Source: Mortierella alpina
Lineage: Eukaryota > Mortierellomycota > Mortierellomycetes > Mortierellales > Mortierellaceae
DNA: 64,000 nucleotides
Assembly (NCBI GenBank): GCA_029449245.1
Contig: JANATF010000014.1
Coordinates: 686,501-750,500, forward strand
Reading direction: 5' to 3'
Of this stretch, positions 46,024-57,739 are shown piece by piece; the first letter of the stretch is position 1; each line of letters begins with the position of its first letter. A program made the position numbers and the translations under genes. The notes under the pieces were generated by a model that saw only the letters and a program-made list of their open reading frames with translations, made no database searches and was not told the DNA's origin.

Positions 46024-49000
46024 ATGCCTTACCATACATCCCAGCAGCCATTCCTATTCGCCGTGCTCCCCTCCTCCACCTCAACTCCCGTCAAGAATAC
46101 CCAGAGGCAGAGCTTCGGCAGCATTGCGAGCAGCAGCGTCAGTAGCGTCAGTAGCGTCAGCATCGCTAGCAGCAGCTCCGGCAGCATGAATACATATATG
46201 ACCCACAACGGCGGCCATCCGTTTTATAACCTCTCCATGGACAACAACAAAAGTAACCTTGATCTCACCCGCCCTTATCACCCGTATCCCACGCTCCAAA
46301 GCAACCTTGGCTACACAGACCTGAACATCAGTCAGCACAACACGTCCGGACATAGCCTCTACAGTTCTCGATCTTATACCAACTCCTCCCTCAGCCTGGT
46401 ACCTTCCCAGATCTCTAAGGAAAAAGTCAACCACGCCTTTGGATCTTTGCCTCCACCTTGTCCTAGCAACTTTATCTCTGCATCTTCGTCTTCTCTGCCG
46501 CTGGCTGCTTCTGTGAACACTCCTATCACCACGCCCGCCTCCAACACGACCAAAGCCTTGTCATCTGCCTCGTCTGCCGCGCTATCATCCAGGCATCGTT
46601 CCTCAACTCTCTCCAGCGCTCAAGAGCAGCTTCAGCAAGCTCAACATCACCACGGCCATCATCACCATTACGCTAAGACATCCAAGACTTCTAAAACCGT
46701 GTCTCATCAATCCCTCACCAAGGATCTCTCGCTCACTGCGACCGGGCCCATTTTAGTCTCTTCTCACCAAAGAAACGCGTCTTCCCTTCGCACATTGCTG
46801 CTGGCGCCGGTTGCCTCCATTGCTGCCCTGCCTTCTCGCAAACGAATCTCGAGTGTTATCCCACCCCTGAACACCAAGACACTCCCCAAAGCAAACTCGC
46901 TCTCGCCCTCGTTTCTCTCCAGCCAGTCTACCATAATGAGTGCAGCATCACCAAGCTCTGCCGGTTGCTTTTCTATTGCGGGTGGAAAGACTTATTCAGA
47001 GTTCTCCAGCTCCTGTGGATCAACCCCTTCCACGCCCACTTATGCGCTTCCGTTTGCTTCCATGTCCATTACGGAACTGGTCATTTCTGAAGCTCAGTAT
47101 CTGGCCGGGATCAATGTAAGGTGCACTCGTTTTCTCGCTCTTTTTCGGATCTTCAGTAGCCCTGTTAGGTATGAATCTGATAATCCTTGTGTTTCTTCTT
47201 CTGACCGTCTCCCCCTCCTCAACCATACGATAAATAATATTAGCGCGTCGCCAACGCCCTCAGCCAGGCAGATGACAGATCCTTGGCTGCTGGTCTCAAA
47301 GACAGTGTCACTGTGCGCTCGTTAATGGAGCGCTGGTCCGATCTGATTGAGATACACATCAAATTTCACGATGTAAGTTTGCACACAAAACGGAACACAG
47401 CTTCAGACTTCAGAGTGGAAAGAGAGAGCGAGAGGGGAGAAAGATCGAAAGTACGGGTCAAGAGTCCATGCGCGTACACTGTTCCACAGGCACCCTGTTT
47501 GTCATCGCGGACCCCTGAAGAAAAAGAGAGAAAGAAGAAAAAAAAAGTAGAAAACCACATCCCTTCCTGACACTCGCGAGCATCTTCCTTGGTCGCTGTG
47601 CCTCCTATTTCATTCTGTTTTTGTTGTGTACTGCTTTTGAGGTCAACCGCCCATCGTCTGCCTCTCCTTTTCCTCTTTTAATTGCGGTGCTCTCGATTCG
47701 CATCGCCCACGCACGATTCGAGAGATGAGAAGGAAGGAAGGAAGAAAAGAGGCGCCTTGCCTCCGTGTTTAGAAATGGCATGACTAACGACATGCACGCG
47801 CCTCTCATAACATCTGGATCTTGCGATCCCATAGGACATTGTCACGGTTAATGAAGACCTCCGTGAGGCAGCAGGACTTTTGAATAGCCTGGTAAAGCTT
47901 GAACGCACTTGGTGAATGAAGGCTTCTGGTGACTCTAGGACAAGGGTCCTGCGCACATGGCTGACATGTGAGCTCCATGTGTTCTTTACAATGCTTAGCT
48001 GGTTACGCTTGAGCCCATCCTCATGGACCACGGCCGGGACCTCGCAGCCTCCTTGAAAAAGTTGGTCCGTCGTGATCAGGTAAAAATAAGCTCGAGTGCT
48101 TTGAGCACTGCAAAAAAAGACATCGCCACCGACAACTCCACAGAAAAGCATGTTTCCATATATGCACTCTTGAGCCTAGAAAAAGCAGCATGGCGCGTGA
48201 ACTCGCGCGTTTTCTTTCTATGTTTGTCCATAATCTCCCATGGCCATGCGAGCGAGCTTCAGATTTGATTGCATGCAAGAAATCCTTTTTCTCGAAGCAG
48301 CCGTCTCCTTGGACTTTACATGCTGATAATGCTCCCTTTATCTCTGTCGCTCTCTCTCCCGCGCGCTCTCTCTCTGTTCTCTTTTGCGCTACACCAAACC
48401 AAACTCTCTAACGGGGATGCTTTTTTGTATCTTTAGAATTCGGAGCACAAGTTTGCCGAATGGGACAATGCACTTCGACTGCCGCTTGAGCACCTGTCGA
48501 CCTATGAAGAGTGGCTCTTGCGCATTGACCCAGAGTCCAAGTTCTGCAAGGACTACAGCTCTCATCTCAACGGCCTGATCTACAGAGTCAAGACAGTTAC
48601 TGGTAAATATCTCGAGTCTTTCTTCGTCCTTTCTCTTTTTTCTCTTCTCTCTCTTCTCTCTCTTCTCTCTCTTTTTCTCTTCTCTCCATCGGTTATCAAA
48701 CCTCACTCTCTCTTGCATTCTTCCTTTGCTACTCACTTCTCTGTAATAACAACACGCAACCTACCTAATATCCCCACACATAATCGCCACTCACAATGTT
48801 GTCTGTAAAACTATTCAAATTCATAGAGGCCAACCAGCACCCTCGCAGCGTCCTTCGGCGCCTTAGCACCATGGCGCGAGGAGTCATCACCAAGCGCCGG
48901 TCCTCGGTTCAGTTGCTGGGCCCTTCATTCTCTCTTTCCAACCCTCAGACCCCAACCACACCCACCACACCCCTCACATCCAAGTCCCGCGACAGCATGG

Positions 49001-49602
49001 TTGCCAGCAAGCGCAAGTCTCAATCCGCAGAGCGTCGATGCACAGCTGCACAGCAGATGGAGGAGGCCGTCCTGGCTCTGGCCATGGCTGAGACGACGGT
49101 GGATGATAAAGAAAAGGATCTTCCTCAAGTTCCACCGACCTATACCGAGAGAGATGCCGCTCTCGAGCCAAGCACCCCAATTGCAGACACGTTCATTGCA
49201 TCCCCCATGATGAGTGCTGCCAAGCAGTTGTCGAGCGAGACATCTATTGCTGGTTTGACCAGTTCAGGCACGCAGGCCGTTGCCAAGGCTTCCCCAGTCT
49301 CATCACCAGCTATGCCTGTGCACATCAAGACCTCGCCTACGGCAGAGGAGCTCAAGCAATCGTCCTTGGAGAGGGAGAAGTTCATCAGCGAGAAGGAGGC
49401 CAGGAAGGCCACCCTCCGTCTTGGTGCAAGTGAATCGATCCAGGCAAGGGCAGAGAACCTCCAGTCTCCCAGTTACAAGCCGCGTCAGCAATCGGCCGAC
49501 AGCCAGAAGCGAGGCTCCCCCACTCGGACAGAGGCTGAGAAGCCCCCAGTCCGGTCGCTCATCAGCTTTTGGGAGCAGGTGTCGGATCCTCTTGAGGCCT
49601 AA
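46024..49602 (+). CDS. DH-like (RhoGEF) domain protein, no PH domain seen
   Basis: Six exons: 46024-47115, 47244-47372, 47835-47891, 47999-48079, 48437-48602 and 48827-49602, about 766 residues. The N-terminal 350 residues are Ser/Thr-rich with a His/Gln patch (QQAQHHHGHHHHY). Then a helical domain spread over five exons matches the DH pattern: CR1-like ITELVISEAQYLAGI, then LMERWSDLIEIHIKFHDDI, then the CR3-like WDNALRLPLEHLSTYEEWLL. DH domains activate Rho GTPases. The C-terminal 260 residues are Pro/Ser-rich with a coiled stretch (LEREKFISEKEARKATLRLG); I see no PH domain. The DH call is from pattern only. Exon 3 is 57 nt. Confidence 0.7.
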
Positions 49603-50164
49603 GAGCAGCAGTTACTTTGTCCATGCATTGCTCTTTCGCTTTCGTCTTGCCTGTCATTTAGCTTGTCTTATTACCTTTAACTTATGATACCCCTAATACC
49701 CCGGGAGGCTGGTGCCTTCTCCATACCTTATACCCTCCGTAGTCCTCTCTACTCTCTCTCTCTCTCTCTCGATCCGCCCCTGCACTTTATAGTCCACTGT
49801 AATACCTTTCCTTTCGCCCACACTTTTTTCTCTTTCGTAACGTAAACCCCCTCCTTTCTTACGACCCTTTGGTAGTCAGCGCGCTCCCCTCCGTATCCGC
49901 TGGCCAGATGCCCAAAGAACAAACAACAAAAAAAAAGAGGCGACATTAGCATTTTGCTCTTCAACGTCATCTTATCCCCCCCTCCGCCTTTACAGGCTCT
50001 AATCCCTCCCGATCCTCTCACCGGTCCCATGTCCATGCGTTTTGGTTCACAACACCAGACTGGTCCACACCCCGGGCACTAAACCCGAAGTTGAAAACCT
50101 GATTGAAATAAATTGCAACGTTTTCCCACTGAGATTGGACTTTTAATCGCCGTTGTGTGTAGCT
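49603..50164. other. Convergent 3' region of the RhoGEF-like (+) and DUF1295 (-) genes
   Basis: About 560 bp of AT- and C/T-rich sequence with a short (CT)n run near 49750 and an AATAAA string at about 50105 that could be the poly(A) signal of the plus-strand gene. No gene is supported. Confidence 0.5.
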
Positions 50165-51456
50165 TTACTGTTGTTTCCTGTCAAATGTGTCGAGGCTCTC
50201 TCCGGCAGGCATGGGAATGAGGCGGGAGGTGGTTTTTTTGTATAGTTTGTAGGAGGGATGCTTCTTGGTCGTCATGTACTCCGTGAGCCATGTTGAGACC
50301 TGGAACAAGATCGTCAAGCAGACGACGCCGACGATCGATGGGTTGATCCATGCGTTGTCGTAGGCCGGGTATCCAGACGCGACCGAGAATAAGTAGACGG
50401 ACCTGCAGCCATAAAGACAAAAGAAAAGTTTGTTGCAACATTACGAGTGCAGCGCACAAAAAGTAAAGAGAGTGAGCATGTCTTTTCTCCTTCAATTCAG
50501 TCATAGCACAAAAATCATTTGCACATTAATAAAGAAGAGGTGTGTTTTTTTTGCTTCAACTTTACCACCAAACGGTCAGCTCTCCGAAAAAGTTGGGATG
50601 GCGAGAGTAGCGAAATAGACCTTGGGTCAAGAAACCGCGCTTAAAGTCTCCCGTGAGGACTTCCTTTTTGCTGATGGCTGCCTTCTTGGCTTCCTGAAAC
50701 CGCCACTGCTGCTGGTCCGCCGTGGTCTCCAAAACCAATCCTGCCAAGAACATCATCGTGGCGAGAGCGTCGAACCAGTTCAAGGGCTGCGGTGCGAGCA
50801 AGGATGCCCTCCAGGCTGTATAAACAGGTACTGTGAGAGCGACCAGCAGCAAGTTCTGGTAGAGGCAGATGAAGAAGATGTTGAAAAGGAACCAGAGACC
50901 CGACGGGATCTTGGTGGCGAGGTAGGGCCAGCGGTAATCCTCGCTGTCAAAGGCGTAGCCTCCCTTGCGGTAAAAGTTGTAGGTCAGTCGGATGCCCCAG
51001 AGAACGATGAGGGCTGTGGCGATGTAGAGGCGGGGCTCGTAGTGAAAGGGCTGGTCTTTGGGCCAGTACAGCATATCGCGCACTGAGAAGTGGATCGAGT
51101 AGATGATAGGAACGATGGACCACAGTCGGTCGACCTAGTAGGGAACGATAATGCGGCCGCATAAGTTTGTCATAGGGGCTACAAGCGTGGCAAGGACGAC
51201 AATAGTGCGAATGATGGGCAGTAGAACGTACCCATGAATGTGTTCCCGTGGCCATTGACTGGAACCAGCAGATGAATGCAAAGAGGAGTGAGGTTCTGAG
51301 GGCAAAGATGAGCGGTTCGGAGCCTGCGTGGTACATGACCAGGTCGAAGAGGAGGGATGTGTTGTCGGAGGCTGGCAGCTGGAGCTGGTTGTATCCGTTC
51401 TTGAGCAGGGTGGCGAAGGCCTCCCAGGAGAAGGCGAGCTCGAGAGGGGCGGGCAT
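50165..51456 (-). CDS. DUF1295 / steroid 5-alpha-reductase-like integral membrane protein
   Basis: Exons 51456-51232, 51134-50566 and 50402-50165 yield 343 residues. About six or seven TM helices are predicted by eye. The C-terminal half carries the DUF1295/ICMT-like signature: WGIRLTYNFYRKGGY, then ADQQQWRFQEAKK, GLFRYSRHPNFFGEL and the final TSRLIPMP. RHPNFFGE is the family's cofactor-binding core motif, shared with steroid 5-alpha reductases and isoprenylcysteine methyltransferases. The substrate is unknown. In-frame ATGs upstream (51636) would add a Ser/Pro-rich leader, so I start at 51456. Its 5' end faces the Stc1-like gene across 550 bp. Confidence 0.88.
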
Positions 51457-52006
51457 CGGCGGCAGGATCCGTGCTGGGGGCGGAGAGGATGCGGATGCGG
51501 ATGTGGATGTGGATGGACAGAAGGAACGGAGGAAACAGACAAAGGCCCAAAAAAAGAGGAATTCTCTTTTTTGGTGCTGCCTGGCTGCAGGCGAGGCGCT
51601 CTGATTGGCCCGAGCCGCCCGCGGCTCTTCCCACAACGGCCCTCGTCCTCCCTCTGGCCCTCGCGTGCTGACGCACTGTCGCTCATGGTGTCGTGTCTGG
51701 TCCCTCAGTCCGACCGGCGGTCTTTGGAGCCATCGCCTACATCTTGGTCCTCAGCCCAGCCAGACGAAGGACGACAGGAACGGACGACCACCTGGCTGCA
51801 ACAGCAGGCCAATGCAAAATGGTGGCGTCTGGCTATATCACTGGCCCTCTTTCCGTCCGCTCTGTCCCTGCCTCTTTTCTTCTTTACTTTGCCTGTTTTC
51901 CAGTCCACCCTGCGATCCTTTGCTCACATCATCCACTGCCTCCTCCATCAACGACAAGTCAACCCTCCATCATTTGCTGATTCCACCCCTTGCAGCCTTC
52001 ATTCTA
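51457..52006. promoter_or_regulatory. Shared divergent promoter of the DUF1295 (-) and Stc1-like (+) genes
   Basis: 550 bp with GC-rich sequence near the DUF1295 ATG, including a GGATGT/GGATGC hexamer repeat at about 51488-51515, and a C/T-rich leader towards the Stc1-like ATG. Several overlapping ORFs here are shadows. Confidence 0.5.
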
Positions 52007-52642
52007 ATGTCCAATGCAAATCGCCCAGACGGTCGGGCCCACTTCCCTGCCAACAACAGACAGATTCCTCATGAGCTTCGCGTGAACGGCACAAGCACCA
52101 TCTTTTGCTATGGATGTAACCTGAACAAGCCTCGCCTTGCCTTCTCTGAGACCCAGCTGAAGAAGGCCGCCAGCAGAAACCCAAAGAAAACGCATCAGCC
52201 CATCTGCAAGAACTGTAAGCTTAATGCGCTTCTTTCCTCGCGATCCTCCATGTGGGGTGAGGCTTGCATTGTTGAAACTTTTGCAGTTTTCCAAAGACTA
52301 ACAGGTTTCGATATACCAACTCTCGTTCAATAATATAGGCACTCCAACCCAACCTACAACCTTGACGTGCGTTGTTTGCTCCAAGAAACTTCCCATGGAC
52401 AGGTTTTCAAAGGTAACAATAACGCTCGAAGGCACCTGTGTTGCATGACCATGTTGTGGATTATTTCACCTCTTAACAACTGTGGAAAATATGGCATGGT
52501 TTCATAGACTCAAAAAAAGAATCAAGAGAAGGCTACATGCATGGACTGCCGACAGCTTATCGAGGACGACGATTCGGAAGACGAATTTGACCTTGAGGAT
52601 GATCCGGATTGGTATGATGGCGATATCAGGGACGTCCTGTAA
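52007..52642 (+). CDS. Stc1-domain protein (heterochromatin/RNAi adaptor family)
   Basis: Three exons, 52007-52214, 52339-52412 and 52508-52642, encode only 138 residues. Four CX2C pairs are arranged as in the Stc1 domain: Cys34/37 (CYGC), Cys67/70 (CKNC), Cys80/83 (CVVC) and Cys105/108 (CMDC). Family hallmarks are AFSETQLKK after the first pair and LPMDRFSKTQKK after the third. The C-terminus is strongly acidic (EDDDSEDEFDLEDD). Stc1 in fission yeast links Argonaute to the Clr4 H3K9 methyltransferase complex through a tandem zinc finger; similar LIM-like domains occur in other fungi with unknown jobs. The protein is seen only after splicing. The exon 1/2 junction splits the fourth Cys codon. 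Confidence 0.85.
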
Positions 52643-52976
52643 AGGTGGACCTTGTCTGTTACAGTCCAAACAGCGACGATAGCGCACAGTGCATGGATTC
52701 GATCTGATCAATGAACCATAAAGTCGTTCTCTTCTCTCCCAGTTACGCGCGAGCATGCAGTACACATGTATCGGCCAAGGATGGCAGGATATAAAGGATA
52801 TTTGTGCAAAAAATACAGCGTCAAAGCCACTTGGATCGCCACAGCGCAAAGCGATATTTCGCTGCTGAGAAGTTTTTTGCTTATGCTTTTTTTGTTCTTG
52901 ATTCGTCCAACAACCACCGCCCTCCCCCACAGCCAGCAAGCTGCTTTAATTACTTCTACCTTCTACTCGTTCAGCC
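52643..52976 (+). promoter_or_regulatory. Promoter of the PRPP synthetase gene with TATA-like element
   Basis: ATATAAAG occurs at 52789-52796, about 180 bp before the ATG at 52977. A C/T-rich leader precedes the ATG. No gene in this 334-bp stretch. Confidence 0.5.
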
Positions 52977-54544
52977 ATGGCCACGAACAGCATCAAGATC
53001 TTTGCAGGAAACTCGCACGTCGAGTTGGCCAAGCTTGTGGCTCGGTAAGCAGATCTTGAATAGATGGCTAGTCTGTTCACCCGGCCTGGGTTGGCGACAA
53101 AATGACGGGAAGACACAAGGGTTTGTTACTCGGAGGAGTCACAGCATTCTCAGTACGAAGGGGGATGCACTGGATACATGTACTCTGGTCGCCGGCAGCA
53201 ATGGCAAGAGAGGACAGACACCCGCGCGTGTGTGATTTCTTGCTTCATGCCTCTCCCTTGAGTCACCCATTCTGTTCGCCAAGCGGCTCCGAGCGGAGAG
53301 ATGGCTCAAGTGACTGTGTATAACGCCGCCCGGATGATATAGTTTTTATTATTCTCCTCACGCTCTGTTATGGGTCTTCCGAAGGTTAAAAGGACGAGAG
53401 CGAGGCGGACACCGAACACGACTAACTTCGGACAACCTTGTTCTACTGTTACTAGCCGCTTGGGGATCGAGCTCTCCAAGGCCGTCGTGCTCAAGTACTC
53501 TAACCAGGAGACCTCGGTTACCATCGGAGAGTCTGTTCGTGACGAGGACGTGTACATTATCCAGTCGGGATGCGGCGAGATCAACGACAACCTCATGGAG
53601 CTTCTCATCATGATCAACGCTTGCAAGACGGCTTCTGCCCGCCGCATCACCGCCATCATCCCCTGCTTCCCCTATGCTCGCCAGGACAAGAAGGATAAGT
53701 CGCGTGCGCCCATCACCGCAAAGTTGATCGCCAACATGCTGACGGTCGCTGGTGCCAACCATGTCATCACCATGGATCTCCACGCCTCCCAGATCCAGGG
53801 ATTCTTCAACGTCCCTGTCGACAACCTCTACGCAGAGCCCAGCACTCTCAAGTACATTGTCGAGAACATTCCTGACTACCAGAACGGTGTCATCGTTTCG
53901 CCTGATGCTGGTGGAGCCAAGAGGTAACAGAACACTGATGCTCGTTTCTTGTTTGAGCTACTTGCTTTTTTTCTATGCATGGAAGAATGCTGCCTCGCTG
54001 GTTGCTGGTTGCTGCATGCTGCAGCACGAGTTAGGGGAGGCTGCCCCCAATGATGCATCACATTTTTAGCACGTTCATCAACTGACAAGCCAATGTCAAT
54101 CGTCTAATCAACTATTACAGAGCCACTTCGATTGCCGATCGTTTGGACTTGGACTTTGCCCTGATTCACAAGGAGCGCAAAAAGGCTAACGAGGTCTCAA
54201 GGATGGTTCTTGTCGGAGATGTGAAGGGAAAGATTGCCATTCTGGTGGACGATATGGCCGATACCTGCGGCACCCTTGGCCTGGCCGCCAAGACTCTTGC
54301 TGAGAACGGAGCTGTCAAGGTCTACGCCATTGTCACGCACGGCATCCTCTGCGGCAAGGCTGTTCAGGTCATCAATGACAGTGTTCTCACCAAGGTTGTT
54401 GTCACCAACACTGTGCCCCACGAGGACAAGAAGAAGGTCTGCCCCAAGCTGGACACGATTGATATCTCTGGCACACTCGCCGAGGCCATCCGTCGTACGC
54501 ATAACGGAGAGTCTGTCAGTTTCCTCTTCAACCATGCTGTGTAA
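52977..54544 (+). CDS. Ribose-phosphate pyrophosphokinase (PRPP synthetase)
   Basis: Exons 52977-53044, 53456-53923 and 54121-54544 encode 319 residues, exactly the size of class I PRPS. It makes phosphoribosyl pyrophosphate from ribose 5-phosphate and ATP for nucleotide, His and Trp synthesis. Seen motifs: [16 protein letters not shown] at the start, [17 protein letters not shown] (ATP binding), [25 protein letters not shown] and the PRPP loop [10 protein letters not shown]. The first intron is 411 nt. This compact form lacks the long insertions of some yeast Prs subunits. Codon use is strongly biased to C-ending codons, as expected for high expression. Confidence 0.97.
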
Positions 54545-54673
54545 GCGACCCATCTTTTGCATCTCTCCACTCTTGTCATTTTTTTATCTTTATTCCAACT
54601 GCACAACCCGTAAGCATCTTATCCCCCTCTCTCCCTCCCTCCTCGGTCAACGCACGTCGTGTTCGTCCCACAA

Positions 54674-54679
54674 AATAAA
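54674..54679 (+). terminator. Poly(A) signal-like AATAAA after PRPP synthetase
   Basis: AATAAA occurs 130 bp after the stop at 54544, followed by a TGTTATTGTATG U-rich stretch. Motif match only. Confidence 0.45.
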
Positions 54680-55311
54680 CTGTTATTGTATGAAGAGTAG
54701 CGTCTTGCCATGGTGAGAACAAGCTTGGAACTTGGTGCAGATTTGTGAAAGGTTGTCGCGTGGTGAGTGGGCGAATAAGAGACGCCTCATATTTTTTTTT
54801 ACCTTCTCGACATTTGGACTTCTCCACTTTTCTCTTTTGTTCCTCCTAGACAGTTGCTGTGTGTTTAGAACAGCATCCACGCGCATTGCCCTCCCCCCAC
54901 CGTAGTTCTCACCAGCGGAAACTCGGCCCTTGCTGACCCGGGTGTCCTTCGAGATTAGTCCTTGACAACCTGGCTTCAAATCCACAAGCGCCCGAATCGA
55001 GGCATTCGGATGAAGCAGTCTCTGCTCTTTCCATCAGACAGGCTGTCAAAGAGACGACTATAGCTGACAGTGGGGGCAAGTCTACAGATAGCACACTTGT
55101 CGCTGGTTCGTTGGAGTACGCTAGTGCATCCACAGTAAGGCAGCGCATAATCAGCACCTCCACTTACACCCAAGGATTGCCCGAGCAAGAGTCTATTTCT
55201 CGTCTCAACACTCAAAACAGGAGCAACGCCGGATCGGACGAGGATCGCACCCAAGAGAGTAGTACTCCTTGTTCACTAGGACTGTCATCAGAACAGCAAC
55301 AAGACTCGGAT
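54680..55311 (+). other. Upstream region of the GH47 gene, with a long open frame lacking ATG
   Basis: From about 54938 to 55311 the frame of the GH47 ATG is open for roughly 125 codons but contains no ATG. The inferred sequence is Ser/Gln/Thr-rich. A TTAG acceptor-like site at about 54957 could open an alternative first coding exon. The stretch before 54900 has T-rich and C/T-rich leader-like DNA. Confidence 0.45.
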
Positions 55312-57619
55312 ATGTTCAAGAAACGACACGACCAGACGAGCGGCATTCCGCTTTACCGACACTCGTCGAATGATGCCGACGACAAGTACGGCAAGAAGGC
55401 GCCTTTTGGTTTGTATCCGAACGTGAGTGAATCTTACAACAGGAGATATCTTGCAAGAGGAAGCGTAATCTCCATCGAGAGGCCACTCGTTCTAACCATT
55501 CATTGGTCTTTGATTCCGTCGTTCTATAACCTCAGGCGCGGCGTCGCTTCCGGTTACGACATGCCATTGCAGGCATTTGCTTATTCGCGTTAGCGTACAT
55601 GGCCTTTCGGTCTTCGTCGTCATCAGCATCGAGTTCAGACAGGGGGCTACCAAAAGACAAAGGTCAGTGAAGCAGGAGCGAAAAATGATGCGTGGGCAAG
55701 CAAGTGATAAACTGGTGTCCAGAAAAAAGCTAACGATGCCGCTGGAACAACACTTCAATTTTTTTTTTAGTTCAACAAAAGCACAGCACACAGGGCGAAA
55801 GCGATCTGTGGGAGCAAAGAAAGAATAGGGTCAAGGCTGCTTTCCAGGATTCATGGAGTGCTTATCGCAGGGATGCTTGGGGTAAGGATGAATATCATCC
55901 GATTTCAAGGCAAGGCTCGAACATGGTTCACAACGGCCAAGGCTTTACAATCGTCGACTCGCTCGATACCATCTTGCTCATGGGTCTCGACAAGGAATTC
56001 GAGGAAGCCAAGGCATGGGTCAAAGATGAGCTCAGCTTTGATCAGGATGGCGAGGTCAACCTGTTCGAGACGACGATCCGAGTGCTCGGCGGTCTGCTGA
56101 GCGCCTATGACCAGTCGAGCCATGATCCCATCTTCCTGACGAAGGCGGTTGATCTGGCAGATCGACTCCTGGGTGCGTTCAAGACTGACAGTGGAATACC
56201 TTTTGCCAGTGTGCATCTGAGAGATGGACGCGGCGTACCAGGGCACGAGGGCGGAATTAGCTCAACTTCGGAGGTGGCGACGCTGCAACTGGAGTTCAAG
56301 TACCTCTCGTACTTGACGGGGGACGACAAATACTGGCGTGCAGCTGAGGATGTGATTTTTAAAATCAAGGAGCTTCCGTCTGTGGATGGGCTGGTCCCCA
56401 TTTTCATCAACCCTTACAGCGGCCAGTTTCATGGATCTGAGATCCGACTTGGGTCTCGGGGTGATAGCTACTACGGTAAGTTGGAGGACATTAGTTTGAG
56501 TAGTCGGCATCCTCGGTGAAGCGGAAGTTAGCCAGCCTGACAATTGACTCTGTTTCGTGTTGGTGGGAGTAGAATATTTGATCAAGCAGTATCTTCAGAC
56601 GTCCAAGCAGGAGCCGGTGTACAAGGAGATGTACGACCACGCCATTGTCGGTGTGAAGAAACACCTACTCGGGAGAACCATTCCCAAACGGTTGCTCTTT
56701 GTTGGCGAGATCTTCACGTATGCGCCTGCGAACCTCAGCCCCAAGATGGACCACCTTGTGTGTTTCCTGGGGGGTACGATGGCACTTTCTTCTACCGAAG
56801 GCCGTTCACTCGAGGAGAATAACTTCCCACGCTCAGGATTTTCACAACTACAGGAAGCCGACTTCCGAATGGGCGAAGAGTTGACAGAGGCGTGCTATGA
56901 GATGTACAACCAAACGGAGACTGGACTCGCGCCAGAAATTGTGTATTGGGTACACAAAACGGAGCAGATTGAACAAAAGAGTGAGCCGGAATACATGCCT
57001 GGGTCCGACTTTATTATCAATGACAGGGATGGACACAACTGGCTTCGACCCGAGACGGTCGAAAGTCTCTTTTACATGTGGCGCTTCACAGGCGATGAGA
57101 AGTATCGGTAAGCACTGATTTTCGATTCTTTTCTGTTAGTACACGAAACGGATCCCCTTCGTTCCTTTGGTAAAGGTTTCTAAAAAGTATGTTCCTTGCT
57201 CAACTTTTATGCTCAACGATAGAGAGTGGGGCTGGAAGATATTTGAGGCGATTGAAAGGTACAGCAAGGTGGAGACGGGTGGCTACAGCTCGATTCATGA
57301 CATCAGACGCAAGGACGACATTCAGTTTTCGGACAAGATGGAGACATTCTTCTTGGCAGAGACACTCAAATACCTGTACTTGCTCTTTGGGCCCAATGAT
57401 GTGTTCCCGCTGGACAAGTATGTGTTCAACACGGAGGCGCATCCTCTGCCTATCTTTGTCCCTCCCAAGGCGTTGCTGCAACGACCCAAGGTGGGGGTCC
57501 CGGAGAAAAAGGAAGGCGAGACTGTGGAGTATGTGGCTGCCGAAGATGTGGACAGCACTGCTCACGACAGCAAGGTGCAGGACGACTATGTAGAAGATGA
57601 AGATCCGTCCACAGAGTAA
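55312..57619 (+). CDS. GH47 class I alpha-1,2-mannosidase (type II membrane protein)
   Basis: Exons 55312-55422, 55536-55662, 55771-56475, 56573-57107 and 57223-57619 give 624 residues. A cytosolic Lys/Arg-rich start is followed by a TM anchor at about residues 46-61 ([13 protein letters not shown]) and a Ser-rich stem. The catalytic domain shows GH47 blocks: [65 protein letters not shown] and [20 protein letters not shown]. The Glu in RPETVES and the calcium-site region near the end are the expected active-site elements. It trims alpha-1,2-mannose from N-glycans in ER or Golgi. An acidic tail (about 60 residues, EDEDPSTE) extends the C-terminus. ER Man1 or Golgi type cannot be decided. Confidence 0.95.
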
Positions 57620-57739
57620 ATATCGAGCACTCTCCACGGCGCGTTTGTCACGTGCTGGGTGTAATTCAGTTCCTACCCGCCTGCTGATCTTTGCCTCTCT
57701 TTGTTCCCTTCACATTCAACGGTGCCTCTGGTAGAAGCA

